Assembly: GCF_013032005.1 (NCBI RefSeq)
Contig: NZ_WQBE01000002.1
Location: 186,001-250,000, forward strand
Origin: Ruegeria atlantica
GTDB lineage: Bacteria; Pseudomonadota; Alphaproteobacteria; Rhodobacterales; Rhodobacteraceae
Direction of reading: 5' to 3'
DNA: 64,000 nt
The translations under genes and the position numbers were made by a program. A model generated the notes under the pieces. That model saw only the letters and a program-made list of their open reading frames with translations. It did no database searches and was not told the DNA's origin. This document shows positions 9,402 to 17,262 of this stretch, one piece after another; the stretch's first letter is position 1, and every line of letters starts with the position of its first letter.

Positions 9402-10663
9402 CCAAACGGCCTGAGGGTCTGTCGGCCTATATCGCGGTCACAGCCGCCTATTGGGCGTTTATGCTGACCGACGGTGCGTTGCGCATGTTGGTGCTGTTGC
9501 ATTTTCATTCGCTAGGTTTTTCCCCGGTGCAGCTGGCCTATCTGTTTGTTTTGTATGAGGTCGCAGGGATCGTAACCAATCTGACGGCGGGCTGGATTGC
9601 GGCACGCTTCGGGTTGACCTCGACGCTTTATGCCGGTCTGGGACTTCAGGTTCTGGCCTTACTGGCGATGACGCAACTGGACCCGAATTGGACCATCGCA
9701 GCATCGGTGACCTTTGTGATGATGGTGCAAGGGGCCAGCGGCGTGGCCAAGGACCTGGCCAAGATGTCCTCGAAATCTTCTGTGAAACTGCTGGCACCCA
9801 CCGAGGGGGGCGGGCTTTTTCGTTGGGTAGCGGTGCTGACCGGATCCAAGAATGCGGTGAAAGGGCTGGGCTTTCTGCTGGGTGCGGTGATGTTGGCCAC
9901 CTCGGGATTCATGATGGCGGTCCTGATTATGGCCGCAGTTCTGGCGCTGATATTGATTGGAGTAATACTGTTCATGCCCGCAGGTCTGCCCATGGGCCGC
10001 AAGGGGGCAAAGTTCTCCGAGGTGTTCTCGAAGTCCGCCAATGTGAACTGGCTTTCGGCGGCGCGTGTCTTTCTTTTTGGCGCCCGAGACGTGTGGTTCG
10101 TGGTCGGCATCCCGATCTATTTCTACGCCGTGCTGTCCGACGGCACCCAAGAAGGAAACCGTGCAGCCTTTTTCATGATCGGCTCTTTCATGGCGGTCTG
10201 GGTTATCCTTTACGGCGCAGTTCAAGCCAGCGCGCCCAAGATTCTGCGCGCCAGTGAACGCAGCGAAGCAGACCTGATCCACTCCGCCCGCAGCTGGGCC
10301 GCAGCTTTGTTTTGTGTACCCGCCGCATTGACGGGTGCGGTGTTGGTATCCTCAGGCCCCGAAACATGGTTAACCGTCACGCTGGTGCTGGGCCTGCTGC
10401 TGTTCGGCGCGGTGTTCGCAGTCAACTCATCGCTGCATTCCTACTTGATTCTGGCCTTCACAAAATCGGAACGGGTGACGATGGATGTCGGATTTTACTA
10501 CATGGCCAACGCGACGGGCCGCCTTGTGGGCACCGTCCTCTCCGGGCTGACCTATCAAATCGGAGGTCTTTCCCTGGTCCTGGGCACCGCAGCCGCGATG
10601 GTTGCACTGGCAGCGCTGGCATCGGGCAAGCTGACCGATCAAACCGTTGACGCCTATTCTTGA
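9398..10663 (+). CDS. arsJ: ArsJ organoarsenical efflux permease (MFS)
   Basis: 421-aa inner-membrane protein with about 12 hydrophobic segments. Landmarks I associate with ArsJ are [26 protein letters not shown] at the N-terminus, [21 protein letters not shown] near 115-135 and [19 protein letters not shown]. It is expected to export 1-arseno-3-phosphoglycerate made by the preceding GAPDH. GTG start overlaps the GAPDH stop. It is the last gene of the cassette; tRNA-Arg follows on the opposite strand. No ArsB or Acr3 arsenite pump is present beside it. Confidence 0.92.
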   Translation: MTKRPEGLSAYIAVTAAYWAFMLTDGALRMLVLLHFHSLGFSPVQLAYLFVLYEVAGIVTNLTAGWIAARFGLTSTLYAGLGLQVLALLAMTQLDPNWTIAASVTFVMMVQGASGVAKDLAKMSSKSSVKLLAPTEGGGLFRWVAVLTGSKNAVKGLGFLLGAVMLATSGFMMAVLIMAAVLALILIGVILFMPAGLPMGRKGAKFSEVFSKSANVNWLSAARVFLFGARDVWFVVGIPIYFYAVLSDGTQEGNRAAFFMIGSFMAVWVILYGAVQASAPKILRASERSEADLIHSARSWAAALFCVPAALTGAVLVSSGPETWLTVTLVLGLLLFGAVFAVNSSLHSYLILAFTKSERVTMDVGFYYMANATGRLVGTVLSGLTYQIGGLSLVLGTAAAMVALAALASGKLTDQTVDAYS

Positions 10664-10719
10664 ATGTTGTCGTACACTACCTGACCGCCCGGCCGCCTGT
10701 AGCCGTGTTTCAGCAAACT

Positions 10720-10796
10720 TGGCGACCCCGGCAGGATTCGAACCTGCAACCTGCCCCTTAGGAGGGGGCTGCTCTATCCAGTTGAGCCACGGGGCC
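10720..10796 (-). tRNA. tRNA-Arg (anticodon CCU)
   Basis: On the minus strand, acceptor arms GGCCCCG and CGGGGTC pair (one G-U), the anticodon loop is CTCCTAA (CCU, reads AGG), the T loop is TTCGAAT, discriminator G, and CCA is encoded at 10720-10722. It bounds the arsenic cassette on the right. Reader tRNAs for rare Arg codons are frequent integration sites. Confidence 0.95.
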
Positions 10797-10831
10797 GCGC
10801 AAGGCTCTCTGTAACCCGGTTTTTTCAGGTT

Positions 10832-10856
10832 GTCATGACCTTTGCACAACAGTTGT
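10832..10856. promoter_or_regulatory. Two short palindromes upstream of the LacI-type gene
   Basis: GTCATGAC (10832-10839) and ACAACAGTTGT (10846-10856) are both perfect inverted repeats 56-80 bases before the LacI-family start. They are candidate autoregulatory operators; this is inference from position and symmetry only. Confidence 0.3.
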
Positions 10857-10911
10857 AAATCAAGTCCCGTTCACGCTACCATCGGGCAAAACAACAGTGC
10901 AGGTGCCCTCC

Positions 10912-11937
10912 GTGACCACAGAAACAAAACGTCCGCTTACCCTTCGTGATGTCTCGGAAGCGTCAGGAGTGTCCGAAATGACGGTCAGCCGCGTTCTGAG
11001 GAACCGAGGTGACGTGTCCGACGCCACCCGCACCCGCGTTTTGGCTGCCGCGAAAGAGTTGGGATACGTTCCTAACAAGATTGCAGGCGCGCTGGCTTCC
11101 AGCCGCGTAAATCTGGTTGCGGTGATTATCCCGTCGCTGTCCAATATGGTCTTTCCCGAGGTTCTGACCGGTATCAATCAGGTGTTGGAAGACACTGAAT
11201 TGCAGCCCGTGGTCGGCGTCACCGATTACCTGCCCGAGAAAGAAGAAAAAGTCCTTTACGAGATGCTCTCGTGGCGGCCGTCGGGTGTGATCATCGCGGG
11301 ACTGGAACATACCGAAGCCGCCCGCGCAATGCTGGATTCAGCCGGAATTCCAGTGGTCGAGATCATGGATACAGATGGCAAACCAGTCGACGCAATGGTC
11401 GGCATCTCGCACCGTCGCGCCGGGCGTGAAATGGCTGCTGCGATCCTGAAAGCGGGTTATCAACATATCGGTTTCATGGGCACCAAGATGCCGTTGGACC
11501 ACCGCGCGCGGAAACGCTTTGAAGGTTTTACCGAAGTGCTGGGCAAGAACGGGATCGAGATCGAAGATCGTGAGTTCTATTCCGGCGGTTCGGCCCTGGC
11601 CAAGGGGCGCGAGATGACGCAGACCATGCTGGATCGTTCGCCCGACCTGGATTTCCTGTATTATTCCAATGATATGATTGGTGCTGGTGGATTGCTGTAC
11701 CTGCTGGAACAGGGCATCGACATACCGGGACAGATCGGTCTGGCCGGGTTCAACAATGTGGAACTGCTGCAGGGGTTACCACGCAAGCTTGCCACGATGG
11801 ATGCCTGCCGTCTTGAGATCGGGCGCAAGGCGGCCGAGATTATCGCCACGCAATTGGCCGATCCGAATACCGAGGTCGACACGCGTCTGACACTGACCCC
11901 CAAGATCAGCTACGGCGACACCCTGAAGCGGCGCTAA
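10912..11937 (+). CDS. LacI-family transcriptional regulator
   Basis: 341 aa. N-terminal HTH LTLRDVSEASGVSEMTVSRVLRNR and hinge LGYVPNKIAGALASSR, then a periplasmic-binding-type effector domain from LVAVIIPSLSNMVFPEVL. It resembles the GntR (gluconate repressor) branch of LacI proteins, but no sugar catabolic gene is adjacent, so the effector is open. GTG at 10912 is preferred over GTG 10897: AGG at 10901-10903 gives an 8-base spacing and the HTH then begins near residue 9. The next gene starts 4 bases after its stop. Confidence 0.88.
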   Translation: MTTETKRPLTLRDVSEASGVSEMTVSRVLRNRGDVSDATRTRVLAAAKELGYVPNKIAGALASSRVNLVAVIIPSLSNMVFPEVLTGINQVLEDTELQPVVGVTDYLPEKEEKVLYEMLSWRPSGVIIAGLEHTEAARAMLDSAGIPVVEIMDTDGKPVDAMVGISHRRAGREMAAAILKAGYQHIGFMGTKMPLDHRARKRFEGFTEVLGKNGIEIEDREFYSGGSALAKGREMTQTMLDRSPDLDFLYYSNDMIGAGGLLYLLEQGIDIPGQIGLAGFNNVELLQGLPRKLATMDACRLEIGRKAAEIIATQLADPNTEVDTRLTLTPKISYGDTLKRR

Positions 11938-11941
11938 ACTC

Positions 11942-13150
11942 ATGGCGCCGCGGCGGCTGGACAACAAAACGGCCCGCGCGTTGTTTATGGATCACCATGC
12001 GCTGGCCGAACCGCCTTCGGGCGGGGCCAAAGGTGCGGATTTATTGGATTTGATCCACCGACTGGGCTTTGTTCAGCTGGACAGTATCAATACCGTGGCG
12101 CGCGCCCATGACATGATCCTGTATTCGCGCAGGCCATCCTATCGCGCCAAAAACCTCAAACAGCTTTACGAACGTGACAAGGCGCTGTTTGAACACTGGA
12201 CTCATGACGCTGCTGTCATCCCGATAGAGTTTTACCCCCATTGGCATCTGCGATTTCAACGTGATGAGGTATTGTTGAAATCCCGGTGGAAAAATTGGCG
12301 CCGGGATGGGTTTGAGCAGCAGTTTGCCTCTGTCCTGCAACATATCCGCGATCATGGCCCGGTCTCGTCCTCGGATGTGGGCAAGGACGAGAAAAAGGGC
12401 TCGGGCGGTTGGTGGGATTGGCACCCATCGAAAACAGCGCTTGAGTTCCTGTGGCGGTCGGGCGCGCTGACCGTGGTTGGCCGCAACGGGTTTCAAAAAC
12501 AATACGATCTGACCGAACGGGTCATCGAGACGCATCTGTGTCCTGGCAACATGCCCTGCAACGCCGAGGAAACCGTGGATTGGTTGTGCAATGCAGCGTT
12601 GGACCGGCTGGGATTTGCCACACCCGGAGAGCTGGCGGCATTCTGGGATACGGTCAGTGTTAGCGAAGCCAAAAACTGGTGCAATAAGGGTCTAACACAG
12701 GGCATTCTGGAGGAGATTGAAGTCACCTGTGCCGATGGAAGAAGCCGCAAACTGCTCGCGCGCCCGGATTTGGCCGAGAAAAACCCGCCTTCGCCGTCCA
12801 GCCGCATTCGCGTGCTTAGCCCCTTTGACCCGATGCTGCGCGACCGCAACCGCGCGGAACGTCTGTTCGGGTTCCATTATCGGATTGAGGTCTTCGTTCC
12901 CGCCGCCAAACGGACCTATGGCTATTACGTGTTTCCGCTGCTGGAAGGGGACCGATTGATTGGCCGGATCGATATGAAAGCCCAGCGCGACTGTGGCATT
13001 CTACAGATCAACGCGTTATGGCCAGAGCGATCCGTGCGCTGGTCCGACGCGCGGACACGCAGGCTAGAGGCCGAGATGGACCGCGTCCGCCGGTTTGCTG
13101 GATTGGACGGTATTGAATTCGCAACCGATTGGCTGAAAGACCCTAAATAG
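11942..13150 (+). CDS. YcaQ/AlkX-type winged-helix DNA glycosylase
   Basis: 402-aa HTH_42 (DUF1006) protein. The family's catalytic Q-x-D/Q motif is visible as QLD at residues 45-47 in LGFVQLDSINTVARAHD. The WTHDAAVIPIEFYPHW segment, the central winged helices and the C-terminal FDPMLRDRNRAERLFGFHYRIE-like block (split here only for length) follow. Characterised members excise alkylated bases and unhook interstrand crosslinks. It sits 4 bases behind the LacI regulator, so cotranscription is likely although the functions look unrelated. Length is normal. Confidence 0.88.
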   Translation: MAPRRLDNKTARALFMDHHALAEPPSGGAKGADLLDLIHRLGFVQLDSINTVARAHDMILYSRRPSYRAKNLKQLYERDKALFEHWTHDAAVIPIEFYPHWHLRFQRDEVLLKSRWKNWRRDGFEQQFASVLQHIRDHGPVSSSDVGKDEKKGSGGWWDWHPSKTALEFLWRSGALTVVGRNGFQKQYDLTERVIETHLCPGNMPCNAEETVDWLCNAALDRLGFATPGELAAFWDTVSVSEAKNWCNKGLTQGILEEIEVTCADGRSRKLLARPDLAEKNPPSPSSRIRVLSPFDPMLRDRNRAERLFGFHYRIEVFVPAAKRTYGYYVFPLLEGDRLIGRIDMKAQRDCGILQINALWPERSVRWSDARTRRLEAEMDRVRRFAGLDGIEFATDWLKDPK

Positions 13151-13153
13151 GGT

Positions 13154-13852
13154 CTATTCTGAGTCCGTCAGCGTCAATTGGATCGGCTGCAACCCGTCAA
13201 TCCCCCCTTCGATCACATCCCCAGCCTGCACTGGGCCAACACCGGCGGGTGTGCCCGTCAGGATCAGGTCACCTGGACGCAGATGGTAATATCCGGACAA
13301 ATGGCTGATGATTTCGTCGATCTTCCAGATCAGTTCGCTCAGCGTGGCATCCTGACGAATGTCGCCGTTCACGCTTAGATGAATGCGTGTGTTGCCTTGC
13401 GGTGACCAGTCCGCAGCCGAGGTCAGGGGCGCAAACACTGCCCCGGCCTCAAGGTCCTTACCCAGATCCCAGGGTCGCTGTTTGTTGCGCTCTCGGATTT
13501 GCAGATCCCTACGGGTCATGTCCAGGGCACAGCCATAGGCATAGACGGCGTCCCAAGCCTGCGCACTGGTGGCGCGGAAAACGGGCTTTCCGATGGCTAC
13601 AGCCAGCTCCATCTCGTAATGAAAATTCTCGGTCCCCGGCGGGTATGGCACAGACGCACCAGTCAGAACTGCGTTTGGCGCTGATTTGGTGAAATAAAAA
13701 GGGGCTTCGCGGTCGACCTCGTGCCCCATTTCGGCGGCATGAGCGGCATAGTTACGGCCCACACAGAAAATTCGCCCCACCGGATAAGTCGCATCCTGCC
13801 CCTGCATCGGAATCACAACCGGATCGGGAAGAGAAAACAAATTGTCTGGCAT
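13154..13852 (-). CDS. Fumarylacetoacetate hydrolase family protein
   Basis: 232 aa of the FAH fold. Visible features: VGRNYAAHAAEMG, PFYFTKSAPNAV, the metal-binding acidic cluster in HYEMELAVAIGK (about residues 78-89), ALDMTRRDLQ and DLILTGTPAGVGPV. These enzymes cleave or decarboxylate beta-keto acids such as fumarylpyruvate or homoprotocatechuate-pathway intermediates (HpaG). The HpaR/HpaI pair 0.5-3 kb away makes a role in aromatic breakdown possible, but length and sequence look closer to fumarylpyruvate hydrolases. It converges on the YcaQ gene with 3 bases between the stops. Confidence 0.87.
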   Translation of the reverse strand: MPDNLFSLPDPVVIPMQGQDATYPVGRIFCVGRNYAAHAAEMGHEVDREAPFYFTKSAPNAVLTGASVPYPPGTENFHYEMELAVAIGKPVFRATSAQAWDAVYAYGCALDMTRRDLQIRERNKQRPWDLGKDLEAGAVFAPLTSAADWSPQGNTRIHLSVNGDIRQDATLSELIWKIDEIISHLSGYYHLRPGDLILTGTPAGVGPVQAGDVIEGGIDGLQPIQLTLTDSE

Positions 13853-14183
13853 GGCAGCCCCCTAATCTATCAGCCAGCGCGCATCTTAATGCGGTGAACC
13901 GCGGGAACAAGTCGCCGCTTCTCGCGACATCGGCTGAATTCACTGCAATTTTACCTGCCAATCGGCAAGCCCTGGCCGACAGCTGTTCACAATCTGGTCG
14001 ACGGGCTTGGAAAACGCTCAAACAGCTCTAAGTTGAAAGATGGCTGGGTGACGAGCGCTGGCAAATCGGGGTGCCGCGCGCTCTGACCGCCACTCACAGA
14101 TATGGCGGGGACCCAAGCACCCGCCACGACGTCAAGACACCCCATAGGGTCCCGCATCACGCGGCATTATCGGGTGCGAATAT

Positions 14184-14268
14184 TTCAGAGAACTATGGTC
14201 AAAGGCGTTACCCCCAATGTCTTTGGCGCAAAAAGCCGGTTACTTTTTTGATTGGCGCGTTCTCTGAA
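14184..14268. repeat. 85-bp interval bounded by 10-bp inverted repeats
   Basis: TTCAGAGAAC at 14184-14193 is matched exactly by its reverse complement at 14259-14268. Between them an A-rich/T-rich pair could form an inner stem. The interval could be a structured RNA, a regulator site or a short inverted-repeat remnant. Confidence 0.4.
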
Positions 14269-14346
14269 TTGCGGGCCGGACCGTCGGGAACTATCCGGTG
14301 CAACCGGCCTCGGGCCAGGCATATAATCCAGTACACGTCTGGCCGC

Positions 14347-14378
14347 CCCGTCAGAGATAGCACCTGTCTCTGGCGGGG
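14347..14378. terminator. Hairpin downstream of hpaR
   Basis: Arms 14347-14358 and 14367-14378 form a 12-bp stem with one G-U pair, 16 bases past the hpaR stop on the minus strand. No clear U-run follows, so it may be a weak terminator or a 3'-end stabiliser. Confidence 0.45.
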
Positions 14379-14393
14379 TTCGTATTTGGGGTG

Positions 14394-14828
14394 TCACGTT
14401 TCCAGTTCGCGCAATTCGTTCAGCAGGTCCAACAGGGCCTCATGCCGGTCGGGCCCAAGTTTGGTGCGCAGATCCTCGGCCAGATGGATGGTTATCTGAA
14501 TATTGTCCTGGATAATCTGCTTTCCTTTGGCTGTGATGTCGACGATCTGGCGGCGCTTGTCACAAGGATGCGCGCTCCGCAGGATCAGGCCTTTGACCTC
14601 AAGCTTTTGCAGAATGCGAGTGAGGCTGGGCAACAACAGGCAAGCACGGTCCGCAATATGAGTCGGCTCTTGCGGGCCTTCCTCGTTCAGGACACGCAGC
14701 ACGCGCCATTGCTGTTCGGTCACACCAACATCCACCAGCATCTTGCGAATGGGTCCCATGACCCGTTCCCGCGCCCGCAGCAACGCAATGGGCAATGAAC
14801 GTGACGTCAATGGTACATCATTGGTCAT
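14394..14828 (-). CDS. hpaR: HpaR-type MarR regulator
   Basis: 144-aa MarR protein. The run RSLPIALLRARERVMGPIRKML, VTEQQWRVLRVLNEEGPQEP, ACLLLPSLTRILQKLE and the wing HPCDKRRQIVDIT closely fit HpaR, the repressor of homoprotocatechuate (4-hydroxyphenylacetate) meta-cleavage operons. An in-frame TTG at 14870 lengthens it by 14 residues, but ATG 14828 fits family length. It is divergent from a decarboxylase-aldolase pair, which suggests it controls them through the 236-bp gap. That gap contains a TAGACTCTA palindrome as a possible operator. Its effector is likely an aromatic acid. Confidence 0.82.
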   Translation of the reverse strand: MTNDVPLTSRSLPIALLRARERVMGPIRKMLVDVGVTEQQWRVLRVLNEEGPQEPTHIADRACLLLPSLTRILQKLEVKGLILRSAHPCDKRRQIVDITAKGKQIIQDNIQITIHLAEDLRTKLGPDRHEALLDLLNELRELET

Positions 14829-15064
14829 ACGAAATTCTTGCCGAATTCCGCCGACACTGCAACGGGACAAAGGGTTTTTTCGGCTGTTCTTACCTGTTTA
14901 GCCATAAATAGACTCTAAATCATGGGATATTTTCACAGGGTTGTCATTTTGTGGTGAAGTGAAGGATCGAAAGATCGTTGACCTTCTGCCCGCGTTGTCC
15001 ATCACTATCAGCAAGACAAAACCAGCCCGGGGGTAACCCGCACCAAACAATGCTGAGGATAGCG

Positions 15065-16477
15065 ATGAAATGGGATGAATTCTCAGACTGGGGCAAGAAA
15101 ATATCCGAATGGGCACAGGATTATCACCTGACCGTGGGGGACAAACCGGTGCGCGCCCAGACCGAGCCCGGAGAAGTTTTCAACGCCCTGCCCGCCCATC
15201 CGCCGGAACAGGCGCAGGCGATCGAGGACATTTTCCGCGATTTCGAAGATATCGTGATGCCTGGTATTACCCATTGGCAGCACCCCCGGTTCTTTGCCTA
15301 TTTCAACTCGAACGCCTCGGCCCCTTCGGTTCTGGCCGAGTTTCTGGCCAGCGCAATCGCGCCACAATGCATGCTGTGGCAGACCTCGCCCGCCGCAACC
15401 GAGATGGAAACGCGGATGATGGACTGGCTGCGACAGGCGCTGGACCTGCCCGAAGAGTTTGCTGGTGTCATCCAGGATTCTGCTTCGTCGGCAACGCTGG
15501 CCGCTGTGCTGACTATGCGGGAAAAGGTGTTGAACTGGCAAGGCAATCGTCAGGGGTTGTTCGGTCAGAAACCGCTTCGTGTCTATTGCTCGGCCGAGGT
15601 CCATACATCGGTGGACCGCGCCATCTGGGTTGCGGGGATTGGGCAGGATAATCTGGTACGTGTTCCGATCAAGGGAGATTGGCGCGGGATGGATCCTGCG
15701 GTACTAGATAGGGCAATTCAAGCCGATTTAGACTCTGGTTTTCAGCCCGCCGGTGTCATTATGTGTGTTGGTGGCACCGGAACTGGGGCCACCGATCCGA
15801 TCGACGAATGCTTGAAGGTGGCGCAGAAATACGGGCTTTATACGCATGTGGATGCGGCCTGGGCCGGGTCGGCGATGATCTGCCCGGAATATCGCCACTA
15901 TTGGCCCGGCGTGGATCAGGCCGATAGCATCGTCTTCAACCCGCATAAATGGCTTGGTGTGCAATTCGATTGCTGTGCGCATTTCCTGAAAAGCCCGGAT
16001 GATCTGGTGCAGACGTTGGCGATTAGCCCGGAATTCCTGAAGACACATGGTAAGGACGGGGTCATCAACTATTCGGAATGGTCGGTGCCTCTGGGCCGTC
16101 GGTTCCGTGCGCTAAAACTGTGGTTCGTTATACGCGCCTATGGGCTTGAGGGGTTGCGTGAACGGCTGCGCAATCATGTGAACTGGTCCGTCGACCTGCA
16201 TGACAAGTTGGCGGTCGAGCCGGATTTCCAGATCACCACGCAACCGATGTGGTCGTTGTGGACCTTCCGCTATGCGCCTGAAGGGCACCCCGATCTGGAC
16301 GCGCTGAACCTGCGTCTGGTTAATGCCATCAACGATGATGGCCGCATTTACCTGACCCAAACCCGTGTCGACGGTGATATGACGATCCGTTTTCAAGCCG
16401 GTCAGTTCGAAACCACTGAAGATGACGTGCGGATGGCCTATGATGTCATCACCGAAATCGCACGCTCACTAACCTAA
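15065..16477 (+). CDS. PLP-dependent aromatic amino acid decarboxylase (group II)
   Basis: 470 aa. Visible: FFAYFNSNASAPSVLAEFL, HTSVDRA with stacking His180, HVDAAWAGSA with Asp263, and the Schiff-base Lys295 in NPHKWLGVQFDC. This is the AADC/tyrosine-DOPA decarboxylase branch. Likely reaction: an aromatic L-amino acid to its amine plus CO2; the exact substrate is not readable. Start 15065 follows TGAGGAT with good spacing, whereas the upstream frame from 14978 lacks a ribosome site. The HpaI-type aldolase begins 11 bases after the stop and hpaR is divergent, which suggests a tyrosine/tyramine to homoprotocatechuate context. Confidence 0.88.
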   Translation: MKWDEFSDWGKKISEWAQDYHLTVGDKPVRAQTEPGEVFNALPAHPPEQAQAIEDIFRDFEDIVMPGITHWQHPRFFAYFNSNASAPSVLAEFLASAIAPQCMLWQTSPAATEMETRMMDWLRQALDLPEEFAGVIQDSASSATLAAVLTMREKVLNWQGNRQGLFGQKPLRVYCSAEVHTSVDRAIWVAGIGQDNLVRVPIKGDWRGMDPAVLDRAIQADLDSGFQPAGVIMCVGGTGTGATDPIDECLKVAQKYGLYTHVDAAWAGSAMICPEYRHYWPGVDQADSIVFNPHKWLGVQFDCCAHFLKSPDDLVQTLAISPEFLKTHGKDGVINYSEWSVPLGRRFRALKLWFVIRAYGLEGLRERLRNHVNWSVDLHDKLAVEPDFQITTQPMWSLWTFRYAPEGHPDLDALNLRLVNAINDDGRIYLTQTRVDGDMTIRFQAGQFETTEDDVRMAYDVITEIARSLT

Positions 16478-16487
16478 GGGTTCCACC

Positions 16488-17258
16488 ATGTCTGCACCAA
16501 AAAATACTTTCAAACAGGCTCTGATCAACGGAGATCGCCAAATCGGTTGCTGGAGCAGTTTTGCCGAACCCATCGCAACCGAGATCATGGGCACCGCCGG
16601 ATTCGACTGGCTGGTGATCGACGGTGAACATGCGCCGAATGACATCCGTTCGATACGCGATCAGCTTATGGCGCTGGCCGCCAGCCCCTCGCATCCGGTG
16701 GTACGCGTGCCCGTGGGGGAAACGGCGAAGATCAAGATGGTGCTGGATGTGGGGGCGCAAACCATTCTGGTACCGATTGTAGAATGCGCCGAACAGGCAC
16801 AGGAATTGGTCCGCGCCTGTCGTTATCCGCCCATGGGCCTACGCGGTGTCGGTGCAGGGGCCGCACGGGCGACTGGCTATGGGTCCGTCACGGATTACAT
16901 TCAAACAGCAGATGCGCAGATTTGCCTGCTGGTTCAGGTGGAAAACCGCGCCGGGATGGCAGCACTGGACGATATTCTGACGGTTGACGGTATTGATGGT
17001 GTGTTCATCGGCCCGGCGGACCTGTCCACCGACATGGGCTATCAAGGCAATAGCGCCGCGCCCGAGGTGCAGGCCACCATCGCCGACGCCATCACCCGTA
17101 TCAAGGCAGCCGGCAAGGCACCTGGCATTCTGGGCACCAATGATCAGGCAAGCCAGACCTATATGGATATGGGCGCGCAGTTTCTGGCAGTGGGAATTGA
17201 TGTGATGCTATTGGCGCAGGCGGCGCGGGCACTGGCGGCCAAGTGGAAATCGAAGTAG
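16488..17258 (+). CDS. hpaI: HpcH/HpaI aldolase (4-hydroxy-2-oxoheptanedioate aldolase type)
   Basis: 256-aa class II pyruvate aldolase. Motifs: the general-base region VIDGEHAPND near 45, Arg in VVRVP, VQVENRAG (metal Glu), FIGPADLSTDMGY (metal Asp) near 170-182. It splits 4-hydroxy-2-oxoheptanedioate or similar 2-oxo acids into pyruvate and a semialdehyde, the last step of homoprotocatechuate breakdown. Cotranscribed with the decarboxylase and probably under HpaR. The other Hpa enzymes are not in this window, so the pathway must be split or the aldolase has another substrate. Confidence 0.87.
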   Translation: MSAPKNTFKQALINGDRQIGCWSSFAEPIATEIMGTAGFDWLVIDGEHAPNDIRSIRDQLMALAASPSHPVVRVPVGETAKIKMVLDVGAQTILVPIVECAEQAQELVRACRYPPMGLRGVGAGAARATGYGSVTDYIQTADAQICLLVQVENRAGMAALDDILTVDGIDGVFIGPADLSTDMGYQGNSAAPEVQATIADAITRIKAAGKAPGILGTNDQASQTYMDMGAQFLAVGIDVMLLAQAARALAAKWKSK

Positions 17259-17262
17259 CGCT

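Larger units (their letters stand above)
13853..14393. other. 541-bp gene-free stretch
   Basis: No frame here has a convincing start, codon usage or homology. It holds a 10-bp inverted repeat pair (14184-14193, 14259-14268), an AAAAAG/CTTTTT stem (near 14230-14248) and a hairpin close to the end of hpaR. It may be a decayed gene or hide a small RNA. Confidence 0.5.

Noticed and set aside
7291-10796. Genomic island with att repeats at the tRNA genes
   Set aside because: No integrase and no duplicated tRNA 3' end could be found by eye, so I report only the positional pattern.
14071-14499. 142-codon plus-strand frame in the gene-free stretch
   Set aside because: Runs through the inverted repeats and into hpaR on the other strand; residue composition is not protein-like.
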